Below, piece after piece: positions 43,629-52,448 of a stretch of DNA of 52,448 nt (position 1 is the first letter of the stretch; each line of letters begins with the position of its first letter). The notes below the pieces were generated by a model. It was not told where the DNA came from. It was given only the letters and a program-made list of their open reading frames with translations, and made no database searches. Both the position numbers and the translations under genes were made by a program. Origin of the DNA: an uncultured Muribaculaceae bacterium (GTDB lineage: Bacteria > Bacteroidota > Bacteroidia > Bacteroidales > Muribaculaceae); assembly GCA_905233845.1 (NCBI GenBank), contig CAJOFH010000037.1:1-52448 (forward strand). Direction: 5' to 3'.

Positions 43629-44792
43629 TTACTTCCTTTCTTCTTGTTGTATTATGGTAATCACTTCTTTAAACATTTCTTCCATCTCTTCATCGAATGG
43701 ATGATTTTTGTCGCTAGCATAGCGTTTTACAAGTTCGAGAGGAGGAATATTCTTCAATTCCTGAACAGTGAGCATTCTGCTCTCGTTGCGCACTTGTTCT
43801 GGTCGCGTCACATTGACGTGGCACACACGACATTTCTTACCGCGAGCTATGTTGCGTGCCTCTTCCATGGCGCCAATTAAAACAGAATTGTTGATCTCAA
43901 CGTTAAGTCGCACATAGGCTGGAAGGTCATCGGGAAACTCCTTGAGCAGCGTTTTTGCATCGTCCCACGATGCTGTTCCCTTTGCGGGAAGATTGACAAG
44001 AGGATGTGGATTATCGATGGTTATCTCGGTGAGTTTAGGAGCTTCGCCATGCTCATTCACCTCTACAATCGAGACACTGTGGTTGTAGGTCTCATCAAAG
44101 CTCACAGCAAGTGGTGCGCCGCTATATCTCATGCGGTGTCCAGTGTCGTGAATAAACTGCGCATGGTGAATGTGCCCCAGTGCCAGATAGTCATAGCCAT
44201 TGCCGAAAGCTTCGTGAGGAATGCTGTCGATGCCTCCCACTGTTGACTCGCTCGCATTGTCGTGGCCAGTGAAGTTGCAGCCCTGCACGGTTGTGTGAGC
44301 CATCATTACCACGGGCAAGTTGCCAGTGTTTAGTTCTTCCACTTTGTCGAGCAGTAACTGGAAGAATCCATCGGGGATGGTTCGCTCGTAGGCATATGGT
44401 ACAGCGATAACAAATCCCTTTCCTGGCACCTCGATGATGTGGTGCTCGGGATTTTCCTTGTTGATGTTGCCAATGGCGTGTACGTTGAGGACTCGCCAGG
44501 GAGTTTGGAAAATTTCATGCTTGGTGCCGCTGTCGTGATTTCCGGCTGTGATTACGATGGTCATAGTTGGGCAAGCCTCGTGCATCGCCACAATTGCCTC
44601 AGTAAACATGGTTTGTACCGTCGCGCTGGGTTGTGATGTGTGGTAAACGTCGCCACACAGCACCATTGCGTCGGGCTGTTCATTCTCAATGATTTCCTTA
44701 ATCTGGTTGAGCATCGATTGTTGCTCGGTGCTGCGGTCATAGTTGTAGAGCGTATGACCCAGATGCCAGTCGCTAGTGTGTAAAATCTTCAT
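43629..44792 (-). CDS. sbcD: SbcD-type exonuclease nuclease subunit
   Basis: A 387-residue Mre11-type metallophosphoesterase. All metal-binding motifs are visible: HTSDWHLGHTLYNYDR at the start, LCGDVYHTSQPS, TAGNHDSGTK, MAHTTVQGC and LGHIHHAQ. The C-terminal 120 residues form the capping and SbcC-binding part. It lies 30 bases downstream of the GH53 gene with no promoter box recognised between them, and is coupled to sbcC. Confidence 0.95.
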   Translation of the reverse strand: MKILHTSDWHLGHTLYNYDRSTEQQSMLNQIKEIIENEQPDAMVLCGDVYHTSQPSATVQTMFTEAIVAMHEACPTMTIVITAGNHDSGTKHEIFQTPWRVLNVHAIGNINKENPEHHIIEVPGKGFVIAVPYAYERTIPDGFFQLLLDKVEELNTGNLPVVMMAHTTVQGCNFTGHDNASESTVGGIDSIPHEAFGNGYDYLALGHIHHAQFIHDTGHRMRYSGAPLAVSFDETYNHSVSIVEVNEHGEAPKLTEITIDNPHPLVNLPAKGTASWDDAKTLLKEFPDDLPAYVRLNVEINNSVLIGAMEEARNIARGKKCRVCHVNVTRPEQVRNESRMLTVQELKNIPPLELVKRYASDKNHPFDEEMEEMFKEVITIIQQEERK

Positions 44793-44822
44793 TTTAGTTT
44801 TTATTGATAATTCTTTCTTTAT

Positions 44823-45821
44823 TTATTTGGTTTTAAATGCATCCATTATCACTGTGGGGCGGTGGTTCTGGAAGGCTCCTAGGGGGTAGGGGCCTTCGGC
44901 TTCGGGAGCCCAGTAGAACACGCCATGGCACTTTCCGTTGGTTTGATTGCGTGCGGCATCTATCAGCTTGGTCATGAACGCCTTTCCTGCCTCGGGGCGG
45001 CGTGCCTCATAGCCTGTCTCCACTATCACCACTGGGCAGCCATATTCCTTGCTCAAAGTGTTGATGTTCTCTATCACACGCTCGAGAGTCTCATCCTCGT
45101 TTTTGGTGAGTCCCGCGTCCATGTCCCAGTAGGGGTATACGCTCACGCCTATCATGTCGAAATGTGCCTTGTACTTGCGCAGACCGTTGAAGATGGTGTG
45201 ATAGCGGTCGATGTCGCAAGCGGCGTCGAGGTGCACAATGCAGGTGGCTTTTGGGTAGACCTTTTTGGCCGCTTTATAGCCCGCCTCGGTGAGGCCCGCA
45301 TATTGCTTCATATTGTCGGGCGTGTGTCCCATGGGCCACAGGAAGCCATAAGTGGTCTCGTTGCCAATCTGTATCCACTTGACGTCGATTCCATTGTCTT
45401 TTAACAGCTTAAGTGTCTCGGTGGTGTGCATTGCTAGGGCGCGCTTCATCGCCTCGTAGTTGTAGTGTCGCCAGCGTGCGGGGATGTTCTGCTTCCCTGG
45501 GTCGGCCCACCAGTCGCTGTAGTGGAAATCGATCATTATTGCCATTCCTTGCGCTTGGGCGCGTTGAGCCATTGCCAGCACGTCGTGCATGTCGCAATCA
45601 CCTCCTCGTGGATTCACCCACACGCGGAAGCGTGCTGCGTTCAGACCTAGTTCGCGCATGAGTGTGATGTTGTCTCGCTCCTCGCCAGCATTGTTGTAGA
45701 GTTTCACGCCGTAGCGCTCTAGTGCGCTTGTTCCGCTGATATCGGCACCTAGCCAGAATTCCTGAGCCGCAGCTCCTAGTGACAGCCACACTGTCAGTAA
45801 AAATGCTATTAATTTCTTCAT
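44823..45821 (-). CDS. secreted GH53 arabinogalactan endo-beta-1,4-galactanase
   Basis: A 332-residue enzyme with signal MKKLIAFLLTVWLSLGAAAQ. GH53 features: FWLGADISGTSALERYG, ARFRVWVNPRGGDCD, the acid/base Glu in WIQIGNETTYGFLWP, and the nucleophile Glu in VVIVETGYEARRP. It cuts beta-1,4-galactan chains, such as pectin side chains, in the periplasm or at the cell surface. It is compact with no extra binding module. Own promoter at 45850-45879; divergent to the large surface protein. Confidence 0.9.
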   Translation of the reverse strand: MKKLIAFLLTVWLSLGAAAQEFWLGADISGTSALERYGVKLYNNAGEERDNITLMRELGLNAARFRVWVNPRGGDCDMHDVLAMAQRAQAQGMAIMIDFHYSDWWADPGKQNIPARWRHYNYEAMKRALAMHTTETLKLLKDNGIDVKWIQIGNETTYGFLWPMGHTPDNMKQYAGLTEAGYKAAKKVYPKATCIVHLDAACDIDRYHTIFNGLRKYKAHFDMIGVSVYPYWDMDAGLTKNEDETLERVIENINTLSKEYGCPVVIVETGYEARRPEAGKAFMTKLIDAARNQTNGKCHGVFYWAPEAEGPYPLGAFQNHRPTVIMDAFKTK

Positions 45822-45849
45822 GATAATAAATGAGATAATCCTTTTCCTA

Positions 45850-45879
45850 CAAAGTTACTTATTTTTTCACAAAAAACAA
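45850..45879 (-). promoter_or_regulatory. Bacteroidota-type promoter (TTG, 19 bases, TAACTTTG)
   Basis: On the minus strand TTG (45879-45877) and TAACTTTG (45857-45850) are separated by 19 bases, with the GH53 start codon 28 bases downstream. Confidence 0.65.
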
Positions 45880-46093
45880 AACAATCGGTTAAAATTTTTT
45901 TCAACAAGTATTTAGTTTTGATGATTGGAACAGATATAATATTGTTGGTATTATGAATAAAATAAAGATTTCTATAGACATTTTTCTAACTTTCAACAAA
46001 ATATGCATTTGCTTGAAGATTCTACATCTTAAAAAAGTTATTAACAAGTTACAAAAAAAATATTTTTTAATTGACTATTAAAATAATTATAAT

Positions 46094-46101
46094 TAAATTT
46101 G
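46094..46101 (+). promoter_or_regulatory. -7 box TAAATTTG for the large surface protein gene
   Basis: TAAATTTGC matches the consensus; the ATG is 66 bases downstream. The upstream 20-30 bases are almost only A and T with no unambiguous TTG. Confidence 0.5.
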
Positions 46102-46166
46102 CGAAATTAAATCTCAAAAACAATATATAATTAACTATTAGTATTCATTTTTTAAACTCTTTGTGT

Positions 46167-49100
46167 ATGAAGAAATTACTAACATTTTTCATGATGTCCA
46201 TCCTTGCCATAGGCATGGGATGGGCCGCAGAGACAGTGTATTATACATTGGATGGAACCCAGACGGGTGGATCCAGTGGATATGACACTGAATCTGAAAT
46301 CACACAAGATGGTCTTACATGGAAGGTTAAGGCTAATACCACAATATCGCCTTGGCGAATTGGTGGTAAAAGCTTAACTGGTGTAGACCGTGATGCTTAT
46401 TCTACAACTGCTATGGGCAGTACAATCTCTAAGATTGAGCTTGCAATTGGGGATATTACTGCTACAGCAAATTCTGTGAAACTGACAGTGGCAAGTGACG
46501 CTTCTTTCAGCAATGTTTTGGATCAAATCACTATTTCAACGGTAACGGCAAACAACACTATTGAGTTTGTGCCGACATCGGGAACGGAGTGGGCAAAGAA
46601 TGCTTACTACAAGTTTACATTTAACGTAACTGTAACACAATCAAGCAATAAGTATATTCAATTGGTTGGAGCTACATTCTATACCAACCCAAACGGTCCC
46701 TCTAGTGTTGCGACTCCAGTGATTAGTGGCACAACACCATTTGAGGGAAGCACCCAAGTTACAATAACCTGTGCAACTGCCGGTGCTTCGATTTATTACA
46801 CTACCGATGGTAGCGAGCCAACTACTTCGAGTACGCTCTACAGCGCTCCTTTCACTATCACCGAGACCACTACGGTTAAAGCGATAGCTGAGCTCAATGG
46901 TGAGACAAGTAATATTGCCTCTAAAACCTTCACAGCAAATCTCACTATTTCCAGCATTGCGGAATTTAATGCTCTTGCTGTGAATGACAACTTTAAGTAC
47001 ACAGGCAACAACCTTGTGTATATTATTTCTAACTCAGGTGGCAACAATCACTATGTTCAGGATGGCTCGAAGGGTATGTTGATTTATGGTTCTTTGGGTC
47101 AAACTTATCAACCTGGAGATGAGATTCCTGGTGGTTTCACTGGCACAAGAGCCGAGTACAATGGCGCTCCCGAGATGACCAACCCCGCTGGCTTCACTGC
47201 TTCTACCAATAACGCAGGTTTAACTCCAGTGGAGATTACTCCTAGTGAGGTTAACATCGACAACTTTGGTCGCTATGCAATCATCAAGAACGCGGCTTTC
47301 AACACCAGCGCCAAGACTATCACTGCTGGTGGTGAGACTATCGCTTATCACACCACATTTAACAACAACATCCCAACCGATGGTGCTGCCTACGATGTGA
47401 TTGGTGTTACTGGTTTCTATAATAACAATCCCCAGTTCTTGCCAATCAGTTTTACTCCAGCTCAAACTTCAGGTGCTGACTACTATTTGGTTGGCACGTT
47501 CAACGAGTGGGCTCAGCAAGATGAGAACTATAAGTTCTCTGCCCTTGCCGATGGTGGTTACATTCTCAGCGACAAGACCCTGCCCGATGGCGTTACCTTC
47601 AAAGTCCTCAAGGTGGAGGGCAATAACGTTACTTGGCTTGGTGGCTCGGCAAATGACTATTTTGGCATCAACAAAGACGTGTGCACAAATATTCCGCTTG
47701 TTGAAGGCGCGAACTTCATGATGGAGGCTGGTGGCATCTGCACCTTAACCATCAGTAGCGACATGAAGCTCTCGGTTAGCAAAGAGTCACAACTCTTCCT
47801 CGCTGGCACCATCAACAACTGGGGCAAGACTGATGCACTCGAGGCTACCGAAAATGGCTGGACTATCGAGAAGGAGCTGGCTACTGGTGACGAGTTCAAG
47901 TTTATAGATGAGTGGGGAACCTGGTATGGTGGTGGCAACACTATCGCCGAGGCCAATTTGGGCGCAACAATCACCCTAAACAATGGCGGCAACTTCGTGA
48001 TGGCCGTTGATGGCAACTTCACCATTAACGTGGCAGCCGACAAGAGCAGCTTTGTTATCACCCGTGAGGCCGTGACCACAACTGCAATGTTCAATTTCAA
48101 TGATGACTATGCGACATTGTTCCCCGATCTTGACTTGACAAATCTTCCTTACGAGATTGTTGAGCCAATCACAGCTACTGTAGATGGTATCTCAGTAACT
48201 ATCAGTCCAGCAACTGGAGGAACCACAAATAAGATTTGGAATAATAATAATAAACTGAGGGTTTACTCTGGAACTATCACTGTTACTGCTCCCGAGGGCT
48301 ACAACCTGACAGGTATTGACTTTACTAATCACAGTAGCAACTTCAATCTTACTCCAAGTGAGGGTGAGATGGGTGGCTCTGGTGGTGCTCGCACTTGGAC
48401 TGGCGAGACCGCTACTCTTGTGCTAACTTCTGGTAGCAACACTCAAATTGGCACAATGAATGTTACCATTGCTCAGGCTAATGCTAATGCTCCTGCCGCT
48501 CCAATGATTGAGGGTGAGACTCCATTCATGGGCTCTACCGAGGTTACTATCACATGCGCTACCGATGGTGCTACTATTTACTACACCACCGATGGCACCG
48601 ATCCAACAACAGCTTCTACACTCTATAATGGTCCATTCACCATCAACGAGGCTGTTACTGTTAAGGCAAGAGCTTATTCACAAGGCGGTGTGGCTTCGAC
48701 AATTGTCACTAAGGCCTTTGAGGTGATTCCAGAGGTAGCTAGTGTTACTGCATTCTATGACTACAATGGCACTGATGAGTTCGCTTTCACTGGCAACCTC
48801 GTGGCTGTTGCACAGACTGGCAATTATCTATATGCACAAGACGACGCTAAGGGTGTGCTCATCTTTGGCGCAATAGACCAGACCTACCAAAAGGGCAACA
48901 AGATTCCTGCTCCATTCTATGCTAAGAAGGGTACCTACGCTGGTGCTCCTCAAATGACTAACGCACGCGAGATGCAGGCCGCAACCGAGAGCGTTACTCT
49001 CGAGCCTGTAGAGATGACTATTGCTCAGGCAAGCAGCCTTGACAACTACTCTCGCTATGCCGTTATTAAAGATGCTACCATTGCCAACGAAAAGATTGTG

Positions 49101-51452
49101 GTTGGTACCGACTCATTGAAAATCTTCAACCGCTTCAACATTGAGACTACTCCAGTTGAGGGTCAAGCCTACAACGTGATTGGTGTTGTTGGCTGGCATA
49201 ATGGCGCTCAGTTCATGCCTCTCGAGTATGAAGCTGTTGTGATTCCAGAGTATCACTATGGAGTTGAAGAAGAAGTTAAGTGTACATTACTGAACTCTAA
49301 TGGCTTCGCTCACGAGGGAGATACTATTACCATGCGCATTGTTCCCGATAGTGGCACTAAGCTCAAAGAGGTTAATGTCTATAAGGTGACAGGTGATGGT
49401 CCGGAATTGGTTGAGACACCTATCGAATATACCATCAATGTTTCGGAGGCTGGCGATATCGACTTAGTATTCGTAATGCCTGCAATGGATGTTGAGGTTC
49501 ATGCTATTTGTGCCGACGCATTTGCAGTATATGTTAATGCAGGCGACCACGGTAGCGCACAGGCCGATCTGATTGAGGCCTACGAGGGCGAGACAGTAAC
49601 GGTGACTACAAGTCCTGACACCAAATATTGGGTAGATGAGATTTACTACACCTACACTATTGGTAACGAAGAAATGCGCGGCGAGCTTGCTGCAGGTGAG
49701 AATGGCACTTATACCTTCTCGATGCCTGCTGCTGTGGCCAACGTATATGTTACATTCAATGCTTATAAGCTCAAATATGATACCACACTCGAAGGTGGAA
49801 CAGTTTCGGTTAAGGTAAATGGCGAGAACTACGAGTCGATGGATCCTGTTGCAGTTATCAGTATTGTTGATGCAACTGTAACTCCCGACGCGGGCTATGA
49901 GATTGATAGCTTCAAGGTATATAAGGGAATCCACAATGCCGACGATGATTTCCTCGGTGTAGAAGATATTTCCTACGAAATCATGGATGGTGTTTACCAC
50001 TTTGAAATGGCTTATACCGACGCTACTATCCTTGTTACCTTCAGGGAAGTGGCCTATACCGTGGCTGGTGAGCCTGCAGCTCTCTTCGGTTCTGACGAGG
50101 CTTGGAACATCAATAACGAGAACGGCTTGATGACTCTTGAGAATGGCCTTTACACTTGGACTTCGGAGCCTACAGCTCTTGAGGGCAACGTAGCATTCCG
50201 TATTGTGAAAGACCACAGTTGGGACGTAGCTTATCCTAGTGGCAACTACAACTTCAACAACGTTAAGCCAGGCACTTACACTCTCACAGTAACTCTCGAT
50301 CCAGCTACTGGCGAGGTTAACGCTACTCTTAACGGACAGGTTGACGTTTATGTATTTGGCTATATCAACGATCTTGACTTTGTTCCAAATCAGGGTGTGA
50401 AGATGGAGACTGAGGACGGTAAGATTTATACTGCCACAATCAGCACCTACGCTGTTGAGAATGGCTATAGCTTCTTTGCCTTTACCAATAAGCTTGGCGC
50501 TTCGGCTAGCGACTGGGAGGGCTTGAATGCTAATCGTTTCATGGCTCAAAGCAATGGCGACTTCTTGGTTAATGGCTCAACAATGAATGTTTTATTGCCA
50601 TTGGTTTATCTTCCAAATTATTGCATGAAGATTCCAGCCGGTGAATACACTCTCACCGTTGACATGGAGAACATGAAGCTCACTATCGCTGGTGGTACTC
50701 AGCTCAGCTACATCCTTTCGGATGGTGTTGAGGGTGTCGACTACACCGTTATTAACGACGTTGCTATTGTTGAGCGCAGCGCAGTGACCAAACAGTTCTT
50801 TGTTAGCGATGGCAACGACAACTGGATTGCTATCAATGCAGGCTCCTACTATGATGAAAACATCAACGCTTACGCGGGTGGATATTTCAGCGGTGTGTTC
50901 GGTGGCAAGAACCTGAACCCATACCTAACTATGTCGTCTACTCCTTATGAGGGCGAGGATGTTGAGCCAGTTGAGCCCGCTCAATATAGTCTTGCCAACG
51001 AGTTCGCTCCAAAGGTTAATGAGGTTGTAATTATCAGCAAGGCTTACTACAAGGCAAGCGAGAATAATCTCAGAGCTTATGCTCCTGGCAACAACGTTCA
51101 GGGCCAGAGCCTCACCGTTGACACCAGCCTTGGCGACTTTGAGTTTGTTGATGGACAGATGTACACCGTTCAGGGTGTTATCAACATCAAGGAACCTTGG
51201 GCTTCTCCAAGCGGTATCAACATGATGGATTACACTTATCCTTTCCAGAACTACACAATCAAGGTTACCGATGTTACTGAGGAAGACACTCCAACTGCAA
51301 TCAACAGCATCTTCCTTGAAGAGGGTGTGAAGAGCATTCGCTTCTACAACGCTGCTGGTCTTGAGAGCACAACTCCATTCCAGGGTGTTAACATCGTGGT
51401 TAAGGAAATGATTGATGGTTCTAAGGTTAGTACCAAGACCATTTTCAAGTAA
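46167..51452 (+). CDS. large modular secreted surface protein with chitobiase-like, DUF6359-like and SusE-like modules
   Basis: 1761 residues from the ATG at 46167. After a signal peptide (MKKLLTFFMMSILAIGMGWA) come, roughly: an unassigned beta domain (20-180); a chitobiase C-terminal-like module (185-258, GASIYYTTDGSEPTTSS); an OB-like DUF6359-type domain (260-430); two SusE/starch-binding-like modules (438-633); an unassigned domain; a second chitobiase-like (778-853) and DUF6359-like (855-1028) pair; InlB-like repeats (to about 1300); a further SusE-like module; more beta-rich segments; and a C-terminus (last 50) like a type IX sorting signal. No catalytic site was recognised; glycan binding at the surface is likely. 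Confidence 0.8.
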   Translation: MKKLLTFFMMSILAIGMGWAAETVYYTLDGTQTGGSSGYDTESEITQDGLTWKVKANTTISPWRIGGKSLTGVDRDAYSTTAMGSTISKIELAIGDITATANSVKLTVASDASFSNVLDQITISTVTANNTIEFVPTSGTEWAKNAYYKFTFNVTVTQSSNKYIQLVGATFYTNPNGPSSVATPVISGTTPFEGSTQVTITCATAGASIYYTTDGSEPTTSSTLYSAPFTITETTTVKAIAELNGETSNIASKTFTANLTISSIAEFNALAVNDNFKYTGNNLVYIISNSGGNNHYVQDGSKGMLIYGSLGQTYQPGDEIPGGFTGTRAEYNGAPEMTNPAGFTASTNNAGLTPVEITPSEVNIDNFGRYAIIKNAAFNTSAKTITAGGETIAYHTTFNNNIPTDGAAYDVIGVTGFYNNNPQFLPISFTPAQTSGADYYLVGTFNEWAQQDENYKFSALADGGYILSDKTLPDGVTFKVLKVEGNNVTWLGGSANDYFGINKDVCTNIPLVEGANFMMEAGGICTLTISSDMKLSVSKESQLFLAGTINNWGKTDALEATENGWTIEKELATGDEFKFIDEWGTWYGGGNTIAEANLGATITLNNGGNFVMAVDGNFTINVAADKSSFVITREAVTTTAMFNFNDDYATLFPDLDLTNLPYEIVEPITATVDGISVTISPATGGTTNKIWNNNNKLRVYSGTITVTAPEGYNLTGIDFTNHSSNFNLTPSEGEMGGSGGARTWTGETATLVLTSGSNTQIGTMNVTIAQANANAPAAPMIEGETPFMGSTEVTITCATDGATIYYTTDGTDPTTASTLYNGPFTINEAVTVKARAYSQGGVASTIVTKAFEVIPEVASVTAFYDYNGTDEFAFTGNLVAVAQTGNYLYAQDDAKGVLIFGAIDQTYQKGNKIPAPFYAKKGTYAGAPQMTNAREMQAATESVTLEPVEMTIAQASSLDNYSRYAVIKDATIANEKIVVGTDSLKIFNRFNIETTPVEGQAYNVIGVVGWHNGAQFMPLEYEAVVIPEYHYGVEEEVKCTLLNSNGFAHEGDTITMRIVPDSGTKLKEVNVYKVTGDGPELVETPIEYTINVSEAGDIDLVFVMPAMDVEVHAICADAFAVYVNAGDHGSAQADLIEAYEGETVTVTTSPDTKYWVDEIYYTYTIGNEEMRGELAAGENGTYTFSMPAAVANVYVTFNAYKLKYDTTLEGGTVSVKVNGENYESMDPVAVISIVDATVTPDAGYEIDSFKVYKGIHNADDDFLGVEDISYEIMDGVYHFEMAYTDATILVTFREVAYTVAGEPAALFGSDEAWNINNENGLMTLENGLYTWTSEPTALEGNVAFRIVKDHSWDVAYPSGNYNFNNVKPGTYTLTVTLDPATGEVNATLNGQVDVYVFGYINDLDFVPNQGVKMETEDGKIYTATISTYAVENGYSFFAFTNKLGASASDWEGLNANRFMAQSNGDFLVNGSTMNVLLPLVYLPNYCMKIPAGEYTLTVDMENMKLTIAGGTQLSYILSDGVEGVDYTVINDVAIVERSAVTKQFFVSDGNDNWIAINAGSYYDENINAYAGGYFSGVFGGKNLNPYLTMSSTPYEGEDVEPVEPAQYSLANEFAPKVNEVVIISKAYYKASENNLRAYAPGNNVQGQSLTVDTSLGDFEFVDGQMYTVQGVINIKEPWASPSGINMMDYTYPFQNYTIKVTDVTEEDTPTAINSIFLEEGVKSIRFYNAAGLESTTPFQGVNIVVKEMIDGSKVSTKTIFK

Positions 51453-51490
51453 AGTAATTAACAAGGGCTCTTAGCTCTTAAAAACTCTAT

Positions 51491-51530
51491 TGAGCGGCAT
51501 TCTCACATTGCGAGGATGTCGCTCATGTTT
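51491..51530 (+). terminator. intrinsic terminator after the surface protein gene
   Basis: Arms 51492-51506 and 51510-51524 pair over 15 positions, with wobble pairs, across a three-base loop, followed by ATGTTTTT. It lies 40 bases after the stop codon. Confidence 0.75.
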
Positions 51531-51580
51531 TTCATGACCTAAAAATCCTTAAATAGGTGCGAATTATCCATTATTTATTA

Positions 51581-51588
51581 TACCTTTG
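51581..51588 (+). promoter_or_regulatory. -7 box TACCTTTG for the last lipoprotein gene
   Basis: TACCTTTG fits TAnnTTTG and is 23 bases before the ATG at 51611, which argues for this start rather than upstream ones. Confidence 0.55.
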
Positions 51589-51610
51589 TCCGCATACTAA
51601 AAAAAATGTT

Positions 51611-52276
51611 ATGAAAAGAGTTATATCGTTATGTCTTTTGATTTGTTGCCTGGTGAGTTGCGCGAGGTATAGCGTGCCCTCGTTCTCTAATTCAGGAGGT
51701 TGGTGGCAGCGCGACAATTCGGTGGGGAACAATGATTTAAAAGTGGACTTTGGAGGTGATGGCCTTCTTGCCAACGCCAGTAATGGCGACTATGACTTGA
51801 ACTTCATTACGAGCCAAGCCGAGTTCGAAGCCTATGAGCCCAAACTTGCCAAATATCTCGCTGATGTTGTCAGGAGCATTCCCTTGAATATCAAATCAAT
51901 TGATGCGATTCTTGCCGATGAGTATTTGATTCTCTCGATAGAACCAATCAACACTTGGGTGCCTGATTATGTGCGGCGTGCCGACGGAGCAATATTAACT
52001 GTTCAGGCCAATCCTGTGGCAAACCTTGTGCAACCTAAGGGGGAATTGTGGCGTAATCTTATCATCAATAAATCGAAGCGCCAAATTATCGTTGTTGACC
52101 GCCTTGTCAAGAACGATAAACACTATGCGATTGTCTATATCTTGCAGAGCGAGAGCAAGAGTTCGCCCTATTCGATAAACGTGCAATATGACATCACCAA
52201 TCCTCGAAACATCCAAACCGTTGGAACTTGGCTTGAAGCTTTGATGAAAACATCGGTAAATGCGCTCGAAAACTGA
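51611..52276 (+). CDS. lipoprotein of unknown function
   Basis: A 221-residue protein from the ATG at 51611, with signal MKRVISLCLLICCLVSC ending in a lipobox Cys (residue 17). After a Ser/Gly/Asn-rich linker (SFSNSGGWWQRDN) comes a mixed domain with ADVVRSIPLNIKSIDAIL and a YAIVYILQ strand. No known family recognised. It lies alone behind a -7 box; an in-frame extension back to 51557 lies upstream of the promoter and is not credible. Confidence 0.7.
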   Translation: MKRVISLCLLICCLVSCARYSVPSFSNSGGWWQRDNSVGNNDLKVDFGGDGLLANASNGDYDLNFITSQAEFEAYEPKLAKYLADVVRSIPLNIKSIDAILADEYLILSIEPINTWVPDYVRRADGAILTVQANPVANLVQPKGELWRNLIINKSKRQIIVVDRLVKNDKHYAIVYILQSESKSSPYSINVQYDITNPRNIQTVGTWLEALMKTSVNALEN

Positions 52277-52281
52277 GACAG

Positions 52282-52299
52282 GAGGAAGTAGGAAGGAGG
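52282..52299 (+). repeat. AGGAAGTAGGAAG-type repeat
   Basis: GGAGGAAGTAGGAAG here is also found at 32354-32368, and its complement is at 26340-26351. Copies lie just after gene ends beside AATGC-type units (here GAATTGTGCATTTA at 52327 onwards). Confidence 0.55.
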
Positions 52300-52355
52300 T
52301 GAAACGTGATTGTGAATCGTGAACGTGAATTGTGCATTTACCTTTCAACTCATTG

Positions 52356-52387
52356 CTGTCCACTAAAAAATGTGGACGGTTAAAAAA
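52356..52387. other. hairpin near the window end
   Basis: GTCCAC (52358-52363) pairs with GTGGAC (52372-52377), extendable to eight pairs with one wobble, and is followed by GGTTAAAAAAT. It might be a terminator for the lipoprotein gene or the end of an insertion element continuing past the window; neither is proven. Confidence 0.3.
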
Positions 52388-52448
52388 TATAATTATCAAA
52401 TAAACTCGGTTCACTTGAACCATAAAGATCATTGACATTTTTGAAATT

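Larger units (their letters stand above)
45822..46166. other. 345-base AT-rich divergent intergenic region
   Basis: Very AT-rich, with two divergent -7 boxes (45857-45850 minus, 46094-46101 plus). No coding frame was supported. The rest has no recognised site, although regulation of a galactan-related gene pair might be expected here. Confidence 0.5.

Noticed and set aside
49464-50549. Minus-strand frame of 361 codons inside the large surface protein gene
   Set aside because: It is a shadow frame: no signals of its own, and the plus-strand frame is continuous with recognised modules.
52356-52448. Start of an insertion sequence at the window end
   Set aside because: Only a short hairpin is seen and no transposase frame; the window ends too soon to support it.

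Overview
The window looks like a chromosomal segment of a gut-type Bacteroidales bacterium (Bacteroidota), probably close to Muribaculaceae or Prevotellaceae. The signs are: many start sites are preceded by the Bacteroidota -7 box TAnnTTTG, several with a TTG about 19-20 bases upstream; Shine-Dalgarno sequences are mostly weak; there are DUF6452/DUF6048, DUF4199, DUF4595 and DUF5715-type proteins, a type IX secretion-like C-terminus, and a four-helix-bundle 'suffix' protein. No rRNA, tRNA, CRISPR array, integrase or intact transposase was seen. Names rest on motif recognition by eye; no database search was run.

Layout. 0.4-7.3 kb: a plus-strand run (DUF4199 membrane protein, family 2 glycosyltransferase, DUF6452-like lipoprotein, DUF6048-like barrel, LOG-type nucleotide-binding protein), then a nitronate monooxygenase/FabK-like flavoprotein, a membrane acyltransferase and an M15 peptidase. 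7.4-16 kb is the accessory part: an orphan 97-residue protein, a secreted leucine-rich-repeat protein with an almost perfect internal duplication and a C-terminal dockerin, a 192-bp foldback element, an orphan exported protein, an AbiE-like toxin-antitoxin pair, two small secreted proteins (one with DnaJ-type zinc motifs) and two gene remnants. 16-25 kb: winged-helix protein, deoxyribosyltransferase-like protein, metallophosphoesterase, a SagB-like/DUF5715/HAD/aroB operon, a DUF4595-like lipoprotein, a MATE pump and a frameshifted four-helix-bundle gene. 25-36 kb: dus and ligA, tandem SUMF1-fold proteins followed by tandem membrane-anchored DNA/RNA nucleases, mnmE, and an SDR plus AMP-ligase pair. 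36-40 kb: a six-gene minus-strand run (61-residue Cys protein, thioredoxin, broken GNAT, unknown, DUF169, YaaA) and an SpoU methyltransferase. 40-52 kb: sbcD-sbcC behind a GH53 endo-galactanase, a divergent 1761-residue modular surface protein, and a lipoprotein.

How parts work together. sbcC/sbcD form a DNA-end-processing nuclease; HAD-aroB lie in a translationally coupled run; the AbiE-like genes overlap by 7 bases as in toxin-antitoxin pairs; the paired SUMF1-like proteins and nucleases look like an envelope module for extracellular nucleic acid; the six-gene run ending in yaaA is suggestive of redox or peroxide stress.

Most noteworthy: a dispersed foldback element whose end sequence recurs at 3' ends and convergent gene junctions; two genes broken by small deletions (four-helix-bundle, GNAT); a remnant of an endonuclease/exonuclease/phosphatase gene abutting an intact stop codon; the near-identical 798-bp duplication in the LRR-dockerin gene; and a possible sliding-clamp-binding motif at the N-terminus of LigA.
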